From assembly GCA_024762795.1 (NCBI GenBank), contig JANTGS010000007.1:1-60430 (forward strand): 60,430 bases of DNA. Reading direction: 5' to 3'. This stretch comes from Flavobacteriaceae bacterium. GTDB lineage: Bacteria > Bacteroidota > Bacteroidia > Flavobacteriales > Flavobacteriaceae. Positions 26,990 to 35,246 of this stretch are shown piece by piece (within the stretch, counting starts at the first letter, position 1; each line of letters opens with the position of its first letter). Both the position numbers and the translations under genes were made by a program. Under the pieces are notes generated by a model. It saw only the letters and a list, made by a program, of their open reading frames with translations, had not been told where the DNA came from and ran no database searches.

Positions 26990-27320
26990 AAAAATGAGTG
27001 ACGACAGTGAATAATGGTGAAAGCGATGATTTGGAAATATATAAATATGCTTATTTGCGGATGTGCCAATTAGCGGATGAATTGATTTGGGAATTATTCA
27101 AAATTTAATATTTAAAATTCCCCTCCTTAGCGATAGCGTTTAAGGAGGGGCTATATCTTTTAGTAGAGGAAATTACCTAAAGACGGGGTGGTTTGGAGAC
27201 CTGCGGGAAGAATTAGTAAGCAAATAACGAAAAAAGAGAAATGAAAATACTTTGCAAAGCTTGCGAAATCTTTGTGAACCTTGCGCTTAGAAAAGCAGTA
27301 AAAATTTAGAAAAATTGAGA
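26990..27320. repeat. Gene-free region with decayed dispersed repeats, including a REP-like hairpin
   Basis: This is the left part of the 913-bp gap between yidC and fabH. From left to right: GCGGATG twice (27057-27063, 27073-27079) in AT-rich context; a 9-bp inverted repeat CCCCTCCTT/AAGGAGGGG (27120-27128, 27142-27150), followed at about 27180-27193 by GACGGGGTGGTTT; and a TTGCAAAGCTTGCGAAATC/TTGTGAACCTTGCG block (about 27250-27285). The hairpin plus GACGGGGTGG resembles REP elements common in Flavobacteriaceae intergenic DNA. No open frame in this part looks coding. Confidence 0.6.
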
Positions 27321-27341
27321 AGACGGTATAAGATCTTAGAC

Positions 27342-27439
27342 AAAAAAAAGAATCATAGTAAGACCTGAATTTTTACAAGTATATCGAAATATACTTTTTA
27401 ATTTTTCGCCCCCCTCAAGGCTGACCTTACTATGATTTC
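27342..27439 (-). ncRNA. Candidate structured small RNA
   Basis: On the minus strand about 98 nt fold into one long arm. A 12-bp closing stem pairs 27426-27437 with 27351-27362 (AATCATAGTAAG and its complement). An inner stem of about 5 bp pairs 27415-27420 (CCTTGA) with 27364-27368, with one bulge. An 8-bp apical hairpin (27389-27396 with 27377-27384) has a 4-nt loop. The 3' side of the closing stem runs straight into a tract of eight U. A G-rich single-stranded segment (GGGGGGCG) lies between the stems. It is not 4.5S/SRP RNA, because the conserved domain IV loop is absent. It could belong to a known Bacteroidota RNA motif I cannot identify. Confidence 0.5.
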
Positions 27440-27494
27440 CTCAATTAAATATTAACTAAACCTTTTAAAATTTTTTTTAAACAAATAAAAAAAA

Positions 27495-27542
27495 TTAAGA
27501 ACTTGGAGAGGAGTTTAATGCAAGTTTTGTTTTCTTTTTCAT
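27495..27542 (-). other. Micro-ORF resembling a peptide leader
   Basis: ATG to TAA, 15 codons, MKKKTKLALNSSPSS. The MKKK-x-KLxLN start is reminiscent of leader peptides of Bacteroidota ribosomal peptides, but no core, cysteine or modification gene follows. It lies 55 nt upstream of the structured RNA on the same strand. It could easily be chance. Confidence 0.15.
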
Positions 27543-27739
27543 AGCATCTTTCCTACTCTCTTTTTCTAAACGGCACTCATTTAATTAAATTGTATTTGAG
27601 GTAAAAAAAATAGAATATTTAGGCAAAAATCATGGTTTTCAGGGAGGGAAAAATAGTCTTTTTTTTGAAAAAACCCGATTTTAACCAATCATATAAGGAA
27701 ACTGAGATAAGTTAGTATTTATTCCTTTAATTTACCGAA

Positions 27740-27766
27740 TAAAAAAACCATCTCTTTCGAGACGGT
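27740..27766 (-). terminator. Intrinsic terminator of the fabH-like gene
   Basis: On the minus strand ACCGTCTC and GAGATGGT (8 bp with one G-U pair, 4-nt loop) are followed by seven U. It starts 30 bp after the stop codon. Confidence 0.8.
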
Positions 27767-27795
27767 CCTTTCAGATTCATTTTTTATAAAGATTC

Positions 27796-28800
27796 TTACC
27801 ATCTAATGATCACACTACCCCATGTAAATCCGCTACCGAAAGCTGCGAGTACCACAAGGTCATCATCTTTTATTTTACCTTTCTCCCATGCTTCGGTTAA
27901 GGCAATAATTATTGATGCTGCTGTAGTGTTTCCATAAGACATGATATTGTTATAGATCTGATCGTCAGATAATTTTAATTTATGCTGTACAAACTGGGAA
28001 ATTCTCAGGTTGGCCTGATGTGGAATAAACAGATCGAGATCATCAGTAGTCAGGTTGTTGGCCTTGAGGCCTTCATGGATTACTTCAGTAAAACGAACAA
28101 TAGCATGTTTAAAAACGAAAGTACCATCCATATAGGGGAAATAAGAAACATCGGTATCAATATTTTTAAAGATCTCAGGTACCCATTTTTTGATGCTTGG
28201 GGATAAAACGGTTAATTTTTCAGCGTATTTTCCTTCACTGTGAAGATGGGAAGATAAAATACCTTTATTGTTATCTTCAGTTCTTGAAAGTACACAGGCT
28301 CCTGCACCATCACCAAATATAACCGAAACGCCCCTGCCCCTTGTGGTTTTGTCAAGTCCGTTAGAGTGATATTCAGAACCGATAACCAGTACATTTTTAT
28401 ACATACCTGTTTTTATAAACTGATCGGCAGTAGACAGGGCATAAACAAATCCGGAACACTGATTTCTTATGTCTATAGCTCCAACAGTAGGCATTTCCAG
28501 CAGGTCTTGTATCATGACCCCACAACCCGGGAAATAGTAATCCGGACTCAAAGTGGCAAATACAATAAAATCTATATCGTCTTTGGTAAGGCCGGCTCTT
28601 TCAATGGCTATCCTTGCCGCCTTAGCTCCCATAACCGCCGAAGTATCTTCGCTTCCTTCCGGGATCCATCTTCTTTCTTTGATACCGGTACGTTCCTGGA
28701 TCCATTCATCGCTGGTATCCATCATTTTGGTCAGATCTTCATTGGTAACTATATTGTCAGGAACATAAAAGCCTAACCCAGTAATTTTTGAATTGTACAT
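27796..28800 (-). CDS. 3-oxoacyl-ACP synthase III family protein (FabH-like)
   Basis: 334 residues, thiolase fold. The catalytic triad is complete: Cys in NQCSGF (C115), His in IPHQANLR (H261) and Asn in YGNTTAAS (N291). It condenses an acyl-CoA starter with malonyl-ACP, or acts as one of the FabH paralogues Bacteroidota use for branched or special lipids. The acyl pocket cannot be read here. EYHSNG and RGRGVSVIFGDGAGA differ from textbook FabH enough that I leave the symbol blank. It is a stand-alone unit with its own terminator and a 294-bp upstream region. Confidence 0.88.
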   Translation of the reverse strand: MYNSKITGLGFYVPDNIVTNEDLTKMMDTSDEWIQERTGIKERRWIPEGSEDTSAVMGAKAARIAIERAGLTKDDIDFIVFATLSPDYYFPGCGVMIQDLLEMPTVGAIDIRNQCSGFVYALSTADQFIKTGMYKNVLVIGSEYHSNGLDKTTRGRGVSVIFGDGAGACVLSRTEDNNKGILSSHLHSEGKYAEKLTVLSPSIKKWVPEIFKNIDTDVSYFPYMDGTFVFKHAIVRFTEVIHEGLKANNLTTDDLDLFIPHQANLRISQFVQHKLKLSDDQIYNNIMSYGNTTAASIIIALTEAWEKGKIKDDDLVVLAAFGSGFTWGSVIIRW

Positions 28801-29094
28801 AATGTTGATTGATTAGGAATAATTAATTTTTTGCAATCTTAATAAAAAATATCAAAATATTAACAAAACCGTATTTATTTATTGGTAGATTTTAAATTTT
28901 GAAAATATCTGATCAATTCAAAAATAGATAATTAATTTTAAAAAATCTAAAAAAAAGGAGTAATAAATATTACAATAGAGATTATCTATACTGACATAGA
29001 ATAAAATTTATGGTCTAAATGAGTAAATTGATAAAAATTAACGAAATTTGTAAAGCATTGAAAAATTAATAATAATAATTAAAACCTAAATATC

Positions 29095-29472
29095 ATGAAA
29101 ATTAATCGTTATCAGGACATTTCAGAAATTGACAAAGAAGCAAAAAAGGACTATATCGACAGACATTCTGCATTTGTACATTGTGACTCATCTGCAAAGA
29201 AAGGTGAAAAATTCAAAGTAAAAGTAAAGGTAGGGGATGAGTATATGCACCCCGATGATTTTGATCATTATATTTCATACGTACAGTTATGGGATGGTGA
29301 AACTATGCTAGCAGAATCAGTATTTATGGCCGGAGCTTTAGGAAATGAGCCCGGACATGTGGAAGTTGATTTTCATATTGTTCCAAAGAAGAAAATGAAA
29401 CTTACCGCTATGGCTTATTGTACTAAACACGGGCTGTGGCAAAGTGATGAAGTTGTAGTTGATGTAGCCTAA
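29095..29472 (+). CDS. Superoxide reductase-like (desulfoferrodoxin/neelaredoxin family) protein
   Basis: 125 residues, cytoplasmic, without the N-terminal desulforedoxin domain. The centre II ligands are present: H24, H52 (MHPDDFDHY), H58, C109 and H112 (CTKHGLW). This is the Fe(His)4Cys site that reduces superoxide to peroxide. The usual E-K-H at the first ligand reads D-R-H (22-24), so the lysine that assists superoxide binding is Arg. It is a single gene with its own terminator. Oxidative defence in a menaquinone-using aerobe is the likely role. Confidence 0.85.
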   Translation: MKINRYQDISEIDKEAKKDYIDRHSAFVHCDSSAKKGEKFKVKVKVGDEYMHPDDFDHYISYVQLWDGETMLAESVFMAGALGNEPGHVEVDFHIVPKKKMKLTAMAYCTKHGLWQSDEVVVDVA

Positions 29473-29495
29473 TTACAATTCAATCCTATAAAAAC

Positions 29496-29532
29496 AAAAG
29501 CCGGATCTAATCTAAAAGATCCGGCTTTTTTC
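29496..29532 (+). terminator. Intrinsic terminator of the superoxide reductase-like gene
   Basis: 13-bp perfect stem (29496-29508 with 29517-29529), AAAAGCCGGATCT and its complement, followed by a T run. It also lies 22 bp from the end of the convergent CBM48 gene and could serve both. Confidence 0.9.
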
Positions 29533-29553
29533 TAATAAAGAATAAAATCCTTT

Positions 29554-29865
29554 TTACTTTACAGTTGAAACCACATCATTTTCACTGTCAAATTCATTTG
29601 CAACTTTGCTGTCGGCTTCAGCGTCATTGATCCATTGTTCACCATCCATTAAATATCTGAACTGATATTCTTTTCCGCTCTCAAGTTCTATAGTTTGACT
29701 AAAGTCACCTGATTTTAATGATTTCATGGGTTTTGCTTTTAAATTCCATTTGTTGAAATCTCCCAATACCTGAATTTTTTTGGCTCCGTTTGCTTCTTCT
29801 TTTGAAATTCTGAATGATACTTTACAAACAGGTTTCGACTTTAAAAATTGTTTTTTAATACTCAT
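29554..29865 (-). CDS. Stand-alone CBM48/isoamylase N-terminal domain protein
   Basis: 103 residues, no signal peptide. The whole protein is one early-set beta-sandwich: KVSFRISKEEANGAKKIQVLGDFNKWN (the GDFNxW glycogen-binding signature at about 35-40), then YQFRYLMDGEQWINDAEAD. Such single-domain proteins occur in many Bacteroidota. They may bind glycogen or act as an adaptor, as in AMPK-beta. No glycogen genes are in the window. It has an exact -7 box at 29903-29910. Confidence 0.85.
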   Translation of the reverse strand: MSIKKQFLKSKPVCKVSFRISKEEANGAKKIQVLGDFNKWNLKAKPMKSLKSGDFSQTIELESGKEYQFRYLMDGEQWINDAEADSKVANEFDSENDVVSTVK

Positions 29866-29902
29866 AATTCTATCAATTTAATATTTGAAATAAAAGAAGC
29901 GC

Positions 29903-29910
29903 CAAATTTA
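29903..29910 (-). promoter_or_regulatory. Putative -7 box of the CBM48 gene
   Basis: The minus strand reads TAAATTTG (exact TAnnTTTG), 37 bp before the start codon. A TTTG lies 16 bp upstream (29927-29930), close to -33 spacing. The rest of the 418-bp gap up to htpG is AT-rich with no gene seen. Confidence 0.5.
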
Positions 29911-30195
29911 CGAATACATTGGGTTTCAAAAAAATATAATTTAAAAAAGATTGAACAATGTAACAATTTTATAACATTAAGGCCTAAAATTTGTTATTAT
30001 GCGATTTGAGCTTTGGAAAATTTGGGTTAAAAAGTGAGATTTTTGTTTTTTTTATCCAGTCTTATCAAAGAAAAAGTAAAAATTTTAAAGGTTCTTTGAA
30101 AAAGAAGAATTTTAGATTTAAACATCTTCATTTTCAGCTCCTGATTTAAAAAATTAATAGAAGAATTTATATTTTTTGTTTGCAGCGTTTATCTC

Positions 30196-30208
30196 TGACA
30201 ACTTGTCA
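30196..30208. promoter_or_regulatory. 13-bp palindrome upstream of htpG, candidate heat-shock operator
   Basis: TGACAACTTGTCA is a perfect palindrome around one central base (6-bp arms), 75 bp before the htpG ATG. It sits where the -33 region of a promoter would lie, and no standard TAnnTTTG box was found for htpG. A repressor or alternative-sigma site is inferred. Confidence 0.4.
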
Positions 30209-30283
30209 TAATTATTTATTTGGTATTCGTTTTGCTATTCAATATGTCGTAAATACTAAAATTAAAATTAAAAATATTGAATT

Positions 30284-32215
30284 ATGGCAAAAGGTAAAAT
30301 TAATGTAGCAGTAGAAAATATTTTTCCGCTGATTAAGAAATTCCTGTATTCCGATCATGAGATCTTTTTACGAGAATTGATCTCCAATGCAACCGATGCA
30401 ACCTTAAAGTTAAAGCATCTTGCATCTATAGATGAATTTAAAGGTAATGCTGATGATGCAAAGATCGAAGTAAAGATCGATAAAGAGGCTAAAACACTGC
30501 ATATCATCGATCAGGGAATAGGTATGACCAAAGAAGAAGTAAAAAAATATATCAATGATGTTGCTTTTTCAGGAGCTGAAGAATTCCTTAATAAATTTAA
30601 GGATGAAAAGAATGATGCCGGAATCATTGGTCATTTCGGACTCGGTTTCTATTCGGCCTTTATGGTTTCCGATAAGGTAGAGATCATTACAAAATCCTAT
30701 AAAGAAGGTGAAGATGCCGCCCACTGGACATGTGATGGTTCACCTGAATATACGCTGACAAAGGCAGATAAAAAAGATAGAGGTACTGAGATCATTTTAC
30801 ATATTTCAGAGGATTCTACCGAGTTTCTCGAAGAGAGCCGTATCAGAGAGCTCCTGACAAAATACAATAAATTTATGCCGGTTCCGATCAAATTCGGTAC
30901 CAAGGAGATTTCTGATCCAAATCATACTCCAAAAACCATTAAGGATAAAGACGGTAAGGAAACAACCGAAGAGCAAAAAATGATCACGGTTGATGATATT
31001 ATCAATAATCCGCATCCGGCCTGGACTAAAAAACCAAGTGAGTTAACCGATGAGGATTATCTGAACTTTTACAGAGAACTGTATCCAATGCAGTTCGAGG
31101 AGCCTTTATTTCATATCCATTTAAATGTGGATTATCCGTTCCATCTGACCGGAATCTTGTATTTCCCAAAATTAACCACTAATATCGATATCCAGAAAGA
31201 TAAGATACAACTTTATCAAAATCAAGTATTTGTAACAGATAATGTAGAAGGTATTGTGCCTGATTTTCTGCAGATGTTAAGAGGGGTGATCGATTCTCCG
31301 GATATCCCGCTGAATGTTTCCCGAAGCTATCTGCAATCGGATGGAGAGGTGAAAAAGATCTCAAGTTATATTACTAAAAAAGTAGCGGATAAACTGAATT
31401 CTTTATTCAAAAATAATCGTGAGGACTTTGAGAAAAAATGGAATGATATTAAAGTGATCATTGAATACGGAATGCTGACCGATGAGAAATTCTTTGAGAA
31501 AGCTCAGAAGTTTGCTCTGTATCCAACAGTAAATGATAAATTTTATACATTTGAAGAATTAAAAGAAAAATTAAAACCTGCACAAACAGATAAAGACGGA
31601 AATCTCGTTGTGCTTTATGCTTCCAATAAAGATGAACAGCACAGTTTTATTGAGGAGGCCGAAGCTAAAGGTTACGAAGTGATGTTGCTGGATTCTCCAA
31701 TTGTTCCTCATCTGATGCAGAAACTTGAAGGAGAAAATTCAGAATTGTCAGATAAAAAACAACCTATCAAATTTGCCCGTGTTGATTCCGACTCGATCGA
31801 TAAACTGATCCAGAAGGATGAAGAACAGATCTCTAAACTGAGTGAAGAAGATCAGACCAGGCTGAAGACCATTATTGAGGAGGTTGTACCCAAAGAGAAA
31901 TATACCGTTCAGCTGGAAGCACTGGATTCTAATTCAAATCCGTTTATCATTACCCAGCCGGAGTTTATTCGCAGAATGAAAGAAATGCAGCAAACCGGTG
32001 GCGGTGGTATGATGGGAATGGGTAATTTCCCAGAGATGTACAATCTTGTGGTAAACACCAATTCTGATCTGATGCAAAAGATCTTAAAAGCCAAAGGTAA
32101 ACGTAAAGAATATGTAAATCAGGCTCTGGATCTGGCTAAGCTGTCACAGAATTTATTGCAAGGTAAGGATATGACCGATTTTATCAAACGCAGTTATGAA
32201 CTGATGAAATCTTAA
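30284..32215 (+). CDS. htpG: Molecular chaperone HtpG (Hsp90)
   Basis: 643 residues, the usual bacterial length. The N-terminal ATPase domain carries ELISNATDA, the IDQGIGMT loop and GHFGLGFYSAF. The middle domain has NVSRSYLQ with the conserved Arg, and the C-terminal dimerisation domain contains a Gly/Met-rich stretch (GGGGMMGMGNFPEM). Residues 218-232 form the short charged linker region. ATP-driven folding and quality control in the cytoplasm. Single gene, with a palindromic element upstream and a strong terminator downstream. Confidence 0.97.
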   Translation: MAKGKINVAVENIFPLIKKFLYSDHEIFLRELISNATDATLKLKHLASIDEFKGNADDAKIEVKIDKEAKTLHIIDQGIGMTKEEVKKYINDVAFSGAEEFLNKFKDEKNDAGIIGHFGLGFYSAFMVSDKVEIITKSYKEGEDAAHWTCDGSPEYTLTKADKKDRGTEIILHISEDSTEFLEESRIRELLTKYNKFMPVPIKFGTKEISDPNHTPKTIKDKDGKETTEEQKMITVDDIINNPHPAWTKKPSELTDEDYLNFYRELYPMQFEEPLFHIHLNVDYPFHLTGILYFPKLTTNIDIQKDKIQLYQNQVFVTDNVEGIVPDFLQMLRGVIDSPDIPLNVSRSYLQSDGEVKKISSYITKKVADKLNSLFKNNREDFEKKWNDIKVIIEYGMLTDEKFFEKAQKFALYPTVNDKFYTFEELKEKLKPAQTDKDGNLVVLYASNKDEQHSFIEEAEAKGYEVMLLDSPIVPHLMQKLEGENSELSDKKQPIKFARVDSDSIDKLIQKDEEQISKLSEEDQTRLKTIIEEVVPKEKYTVQLEALDSNSNPFIITQPEFIRRMKEMQQTGGGGMMGMGNFPEMYNLVVNTNSDLMQKILKAKGKRKEYVNQALDLAKLSQNLLQGKDMTDFIKRSYELMKS

Positions 32216-32238
32216 AAATAAAGATTGTAAAATTTAAT

Positions 32239-32272
32239 AAATCCCCGGTATATGTTACCGGGGATTTTTTTA
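32239..32272 (+). terminator. Intrinsic terminator of htpG
   Basis: 12-bp perfect stem (32239-32250 with 32256-32267, 5-nt loop), AAATCCCCGGTA and its complement, then a T run. Confidence 0.92.
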
Positions 32273-32316
32273 TTACAATAAACTCTTTTTGCAACGGTCT
32301 CGATTCAAAATAAGAC

Positions 32317-33321
32317 TTAAATAATATTCACTTCGATCTCCAGATCAATACCAAATTGCTCCTTAACAGTTTTTTTAATCTTTTGAGCCAGATCTAAAAT
32401 ATCTTTACCGGAAGCATTGCCGTAATTAACAAGCACCAGAGCCTGATTTTTATGAACTCCGGCATCGCCAAAGCGTTTGCCTTTAAATCCGCATTGTTCG
32501 ATCAGCCAGCCTGCCGGAACTTTTACCAGATTTTTTCCTGCAGGATAAAAAGGAATCTTTTGATAAGATCGTTTGAGCTGTTCAAAATGAGCTTTTGAGA
32601 TCACAGGATTCTTAAAAAAACTGCCGCTGTTTCCTATTTCTTCCGGATCGGGTAATTTTGCCTTTCGGATGCCTGTTATGATATCGGAAATATCTTTGAT
32701 CGATGGATCTGAATTATTGGTTTTTTCAAGTTCCACCTGTATTGCTCCGTAATTCTTTTGTAATTTATGATCTTTCCGGGTCAGTTTAAAAGTCACATTC
32801 AGAATGATGTATTTTCCCTTGCCCTCTCTTTTAAAAAAGGAATCCCGGTATCCGAAATTACAATCGGCAGCGGTAAAGGTTTTGAAGGCATTTGTTTCAA
32901 TTTCCAGTGCTTTGAGCTGGTAAAAAGTATCTTTGATCTCTACACCGTAAGCTCCGATATTTTGTATCGGACTTGTCCCCACATTACCCGGTATCAAAGA
33001 AAGGTTCTCAATTCCACCGTAGTCATTATCGATACACCATAATACAAACTCATGCCATTTTTCTCCGGCCTCAGCGGTAACGAGTACATAATCCTGATCA
33101 AATTCTTGAGTTTTAATTCCTTTGGTACAAAGTGAAATTACCGGTCTGGAAATATCTTTTGTCAATAAAATATTACTGCCACCACTCAGGATAAAAATCT
33201 CTTTGTATTCGGAAATGATCTTTTTGAGTTGTTCCTGTGAAGTAACCACAGCAAAACTTTCGGCATTGACATCAATACCGAAAGTGTTGTAGGGTTTTAA
33301 AGATATATTTTTTTGAAACAT
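32317..33321 (-). CDS. murB: UDP-N-acetylenolpyruvoylglucosamine reductase MurB
   Basis: 334 residues, type I (E. coli-like) MurB. It makes UDP-MurNAc with NADPH and FAD for peptidoglycan. The FAD domain begins with SLKPYNTFGID and has ILSGGSNILL and SLIPGNVGTSPIQNIGAYGVE. The type I Tyr-containing segment is NFGYRDSFFK, and the catalytic Ser is in GNSGSFFKNP. The ATG shares its A with the TAA of the upstream aminotransferase (TAATG), so translation is coupled. Confidence 0.95.
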   Translation of the reverse strand: MFQKNISLKPYNTFGIDVNAESFAVVTSQEQLKKIISEYKEIFILSGGSNILLTKDISRPVISLCTKGIKTQEFDQDYVLVTAEAGEKWHEFVLWCIDNDYGGIENLSLIPGNVGTSPIQNIGAYGVEIKDTFYQLKALEIETNAFKTFTAADCNFGYRDSFFKREGKGKYIILNVTFKLTRKDHKLQKNYGAIQVELEKTNNSDPSIKDISDIITGIRKAKLPDPEEIGNSGSFFKNPVISKAHFEQLKRSYQKIPFYPAGKNLVKVPAGWLIEQCGFKGKRFGDAGVHKNQALVLVNYGNASGKDILDLAQKIKKTVKEQFGIDLEIEVNII

Positions 33322-34511
33322 TAAGCCATATATTGCTTAAGGGCAAGTTTAAGCAGTTCTACTGATCGTACCAGATCTTCTTTTTTAAGTACATAGGCAA
33401 TACGGATCTGATTTTTACCGGAACCCGGAGTTGAATAGAATCCGCTTGCTGGGGCAACCATAACAGTATCCCCCTGATCGCTAAAACTTTCCAGCAACCA
33501 CTGTGCAAAATCATCGGCATCCTCTACAGGCAGTTCTGCGATACAGTAAAAGGCACCTTTAGGAGCAGAAACTTTTACATCCTTGATCTTTTTAAGTTCA
33601 CTGATGAGAATATTTCTTCGGTCAACGTATTCGTCAATTACTTCTGTAAAATAAGTTGCAGGAGTTTCCAGGGCAGCCTCACTGGCTATCAAAGCATAAG
33701 TGGGCGGACTTAACCGGGCCTGAGCGTATTTTAAGATCGTGCCGATGAGTTCTTTATTTCTGGAAACCACACAACCAATTCTGGCGCCACACATACTGTA
33801 ACGTTTTGAAACTGAATCGATCATAATGGCATTTTTCTCAATACCTTTTTCACTCATTACCGAATAGTGTTTAATTCCGTCGTAAACAAATTCACGGTAA
33901 ACTTCATCAGCAATCAGGAAAAGGTCGTATTTAATTGCCAGTTCCTTAAGTTGTTCGATCTCTTCTTTAGAGTAGAGATAGCCGGTAGGATTTCCCGGAT
34001 TACAGATCAGTATTGCCTTGGTTTTATCGGTAATACGTTTTTCAAATTCTTCTATGGGAGGCAAAGCGAAATCATTCTCAATGGAAGAGATGATCGGAAC
34101 TACATTAATTCCATTGGCTACAGAGAATCCGTTGTAATTTGCATAGAATGGTTCAGGGATGATGATCTCATCTCCGGCATCAGTGATACTACCTAAAGTA
34201 AATAATAATGCTTCTGATCCACCGGTGGTAACTACGATATCTGACGCATCGATTTCAATGTCATGAGCTTTGTAATACTCTGCTAGTTTTGTACGGTAAG
34301 TCTCTGATCCTTCGCTTCTTGCATAAGACAATACTTCAATATTGTTATTTTTTACAGCATCAAGGGCAACCCTTGGCGTTTTAATGTCAGGCTGACCTAT
34401 ATTCAGATGAAAAACATTCAATCCTTTCTTTTTAGCTTCCTCAGCATAGGGTACCAGTTTTCTTATGGGCGACTCGGGCATCTTCAGCCCTTTATGGGAT
34501 ATTTTAGGCAT
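33321..34511 (-). CDS. Class I/II pyridoxal-phosphate aminotransferase
   Basis: 396 residues. Typical aspartate-aminotransferase fold I marks: NIGQPDIKTP near residue 35, TTGGSEALLF, the NPGNPTG segment, ADEVYREF and the Schiff-base lysine in SVSKRYSMCGARIG, with the C-terminal Arg in NQIRIAY. Probable amino donors are aspartate, alanine or branched-chain residues; specificity is not readable. The frame extends to 34580, but the ATG at 34511 (MPKISHKG) gives the family N-terminus. It is in an operon with murB. Confidence 0.92.
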   Translation of the reverse strand: MPKISHKGLKMPESPIRKLVPYAEEAKKKGLNVFHLNIGQPDIKTPRVALDAVKNNNIEVLSYARSEGSETYRTKLAEYYKAHDIEIDASDIVVTTGGSEALLFTLGSITDAGDEIIIPEPFYANYNGFSVANGINVVPIISSIENDFALPPIEEFEKRITDKTKAILICNPGNPTGYLYSKEEIEQLKELAIKYDLFLIADEVYREFVYDGIKHYSVMSEKGIEKNAIMIDSVSKRYSMCGARIGCVVSRNKELIGTILKYAQARLSPPTYALIASEAALETPATYFTEVIDEYVDRRNILISELKKIKDVKVSAPKGAFYCIAELPVEDADDFAQWLLESFSDQGDTVMVAPASGFYSTPGSGKNQIRIAYVLKKEDLVRSVELLKLALKQYMA

Positions 34512-34580
34512 AGAATTTACAATTAAAATTAGAATACAAAATTGCGAAAATAAATTTATATCTGTACCATTTTTAATCAA

Positions 34581-34690
34581 TAATTAGTGCCCGTCTATAA
34601 ATTGCCTGATTTTTGAAAGATTATCATTTTTGATGGATTTTTGTATTTTTAATGGCAGCAAATTTTAGTGTAAAATCGGGTATGGCAGGT
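34581..34690 (+). repeat. Dispersed imperfect repeat, copy A
   Basis: It begins TAATTAGTG and matches copy B (43792-43895) at 33 of the first 41 bases by my alignment, with six of eight differences C in A versus T in B. Similarity fades with small gaps through TTGGATTTTT and CAGCAAA. It lies in the 349-bp gap between the aminotransferase and YtxH genes. No transposase or matching inverted end is seen. Confidence 0.5.
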
Positions 34691-34816
34691 AAATTAAAGA
34701 TAAGGAAAAGATGATAAAAGAATATTTTTCATATTTGATGACTCTAAAACAGGGTTTGAATCCTAAATTACAGGCTTTTATTTAGGATTTTATTTAGAAA
34801 AAGTATTAAAATTTTG

Positions 34817-34824
34817 TATATTTG
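34817..34824 (+). promoter_or_regulatory. Putative -7 box of the YtxH operon
   Basis: TATATTTG (exact TAnnTTTG), 36 bp before the ATG. A TTTA at 34793-34796 stands 20 bp upstream as a weak -33 element. Confidence 0.55.
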
Positions 34825-34860
34825 TAAGGAATTAATAATAACAATTAAATATATATAATT

Positions 34861-35223
34861 ATGTCAAGTGATTCAAAATTATTAGCAGGATTGATATTGG
34901 GTGCTGCTGCAGGAGCTGTAGCAGGTTTATTGGTTGCTCCTCAAAGCGGTAAAGAAACCAGAGAAATGTTAGCAGACAAGTCTGTAGATCTGAGAGCTGA
35001 TCTGGAAGATAAATTTAAAGACCTGTCTAAAAGAATTAGTGAACTGGAAGGTACTACTATGGATGATTTTAAAGGAAAATTCTATGATGCCAAAGGAAAA
35101 GTTAAAAAGCAATATTCAAGTATTGTAAATAAAGTGAAGAAATTGGAAGATGAGCTGGCAGATAAGATGAATGAACTGAAAAAGGAGGCAGGAGAATTAG
35201 AGGCTGAAGTTGAAAAAGCTTAA
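34861..35223 (+). CDS. YtxH-domain stress-type protein
   Basis: 120 residues. An N-terminal glycine/alanine-rich membrane segment (about 7-26, GLILGAAAGAVAGLLVAPQSGKETRE pattern) is followed by a long charged helix or coiled coil (about 30-120) rich in Lys/Glu/Asp. YtxH proteins are induced by general stress in several phyla, with no known biochemical activity. First gene of a three-gene unit, 23 bp before the holin-like gene. Confidence 0.85.
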   Translation: MSSDSKLLAGLILGAAAGAVAGLLVAPQSGKETREMLADKSVDLRADLEDKFKDLSKRISELEGTTMDDFKGKFYDAKGKVKKQYSSIVNKVKKLEDELADKMNELKKEAGELEAEVEKA

Positions 35224-35246
35224 TTTTAGCTCTTGAATTCTTTGAA

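Noticed and set aside
27342-27439. SRP (4.5S) RNA
   Set aside because: The size fits, but the conserved GGAA-type tetraloop and internal-loop bases of domain IV are missing.
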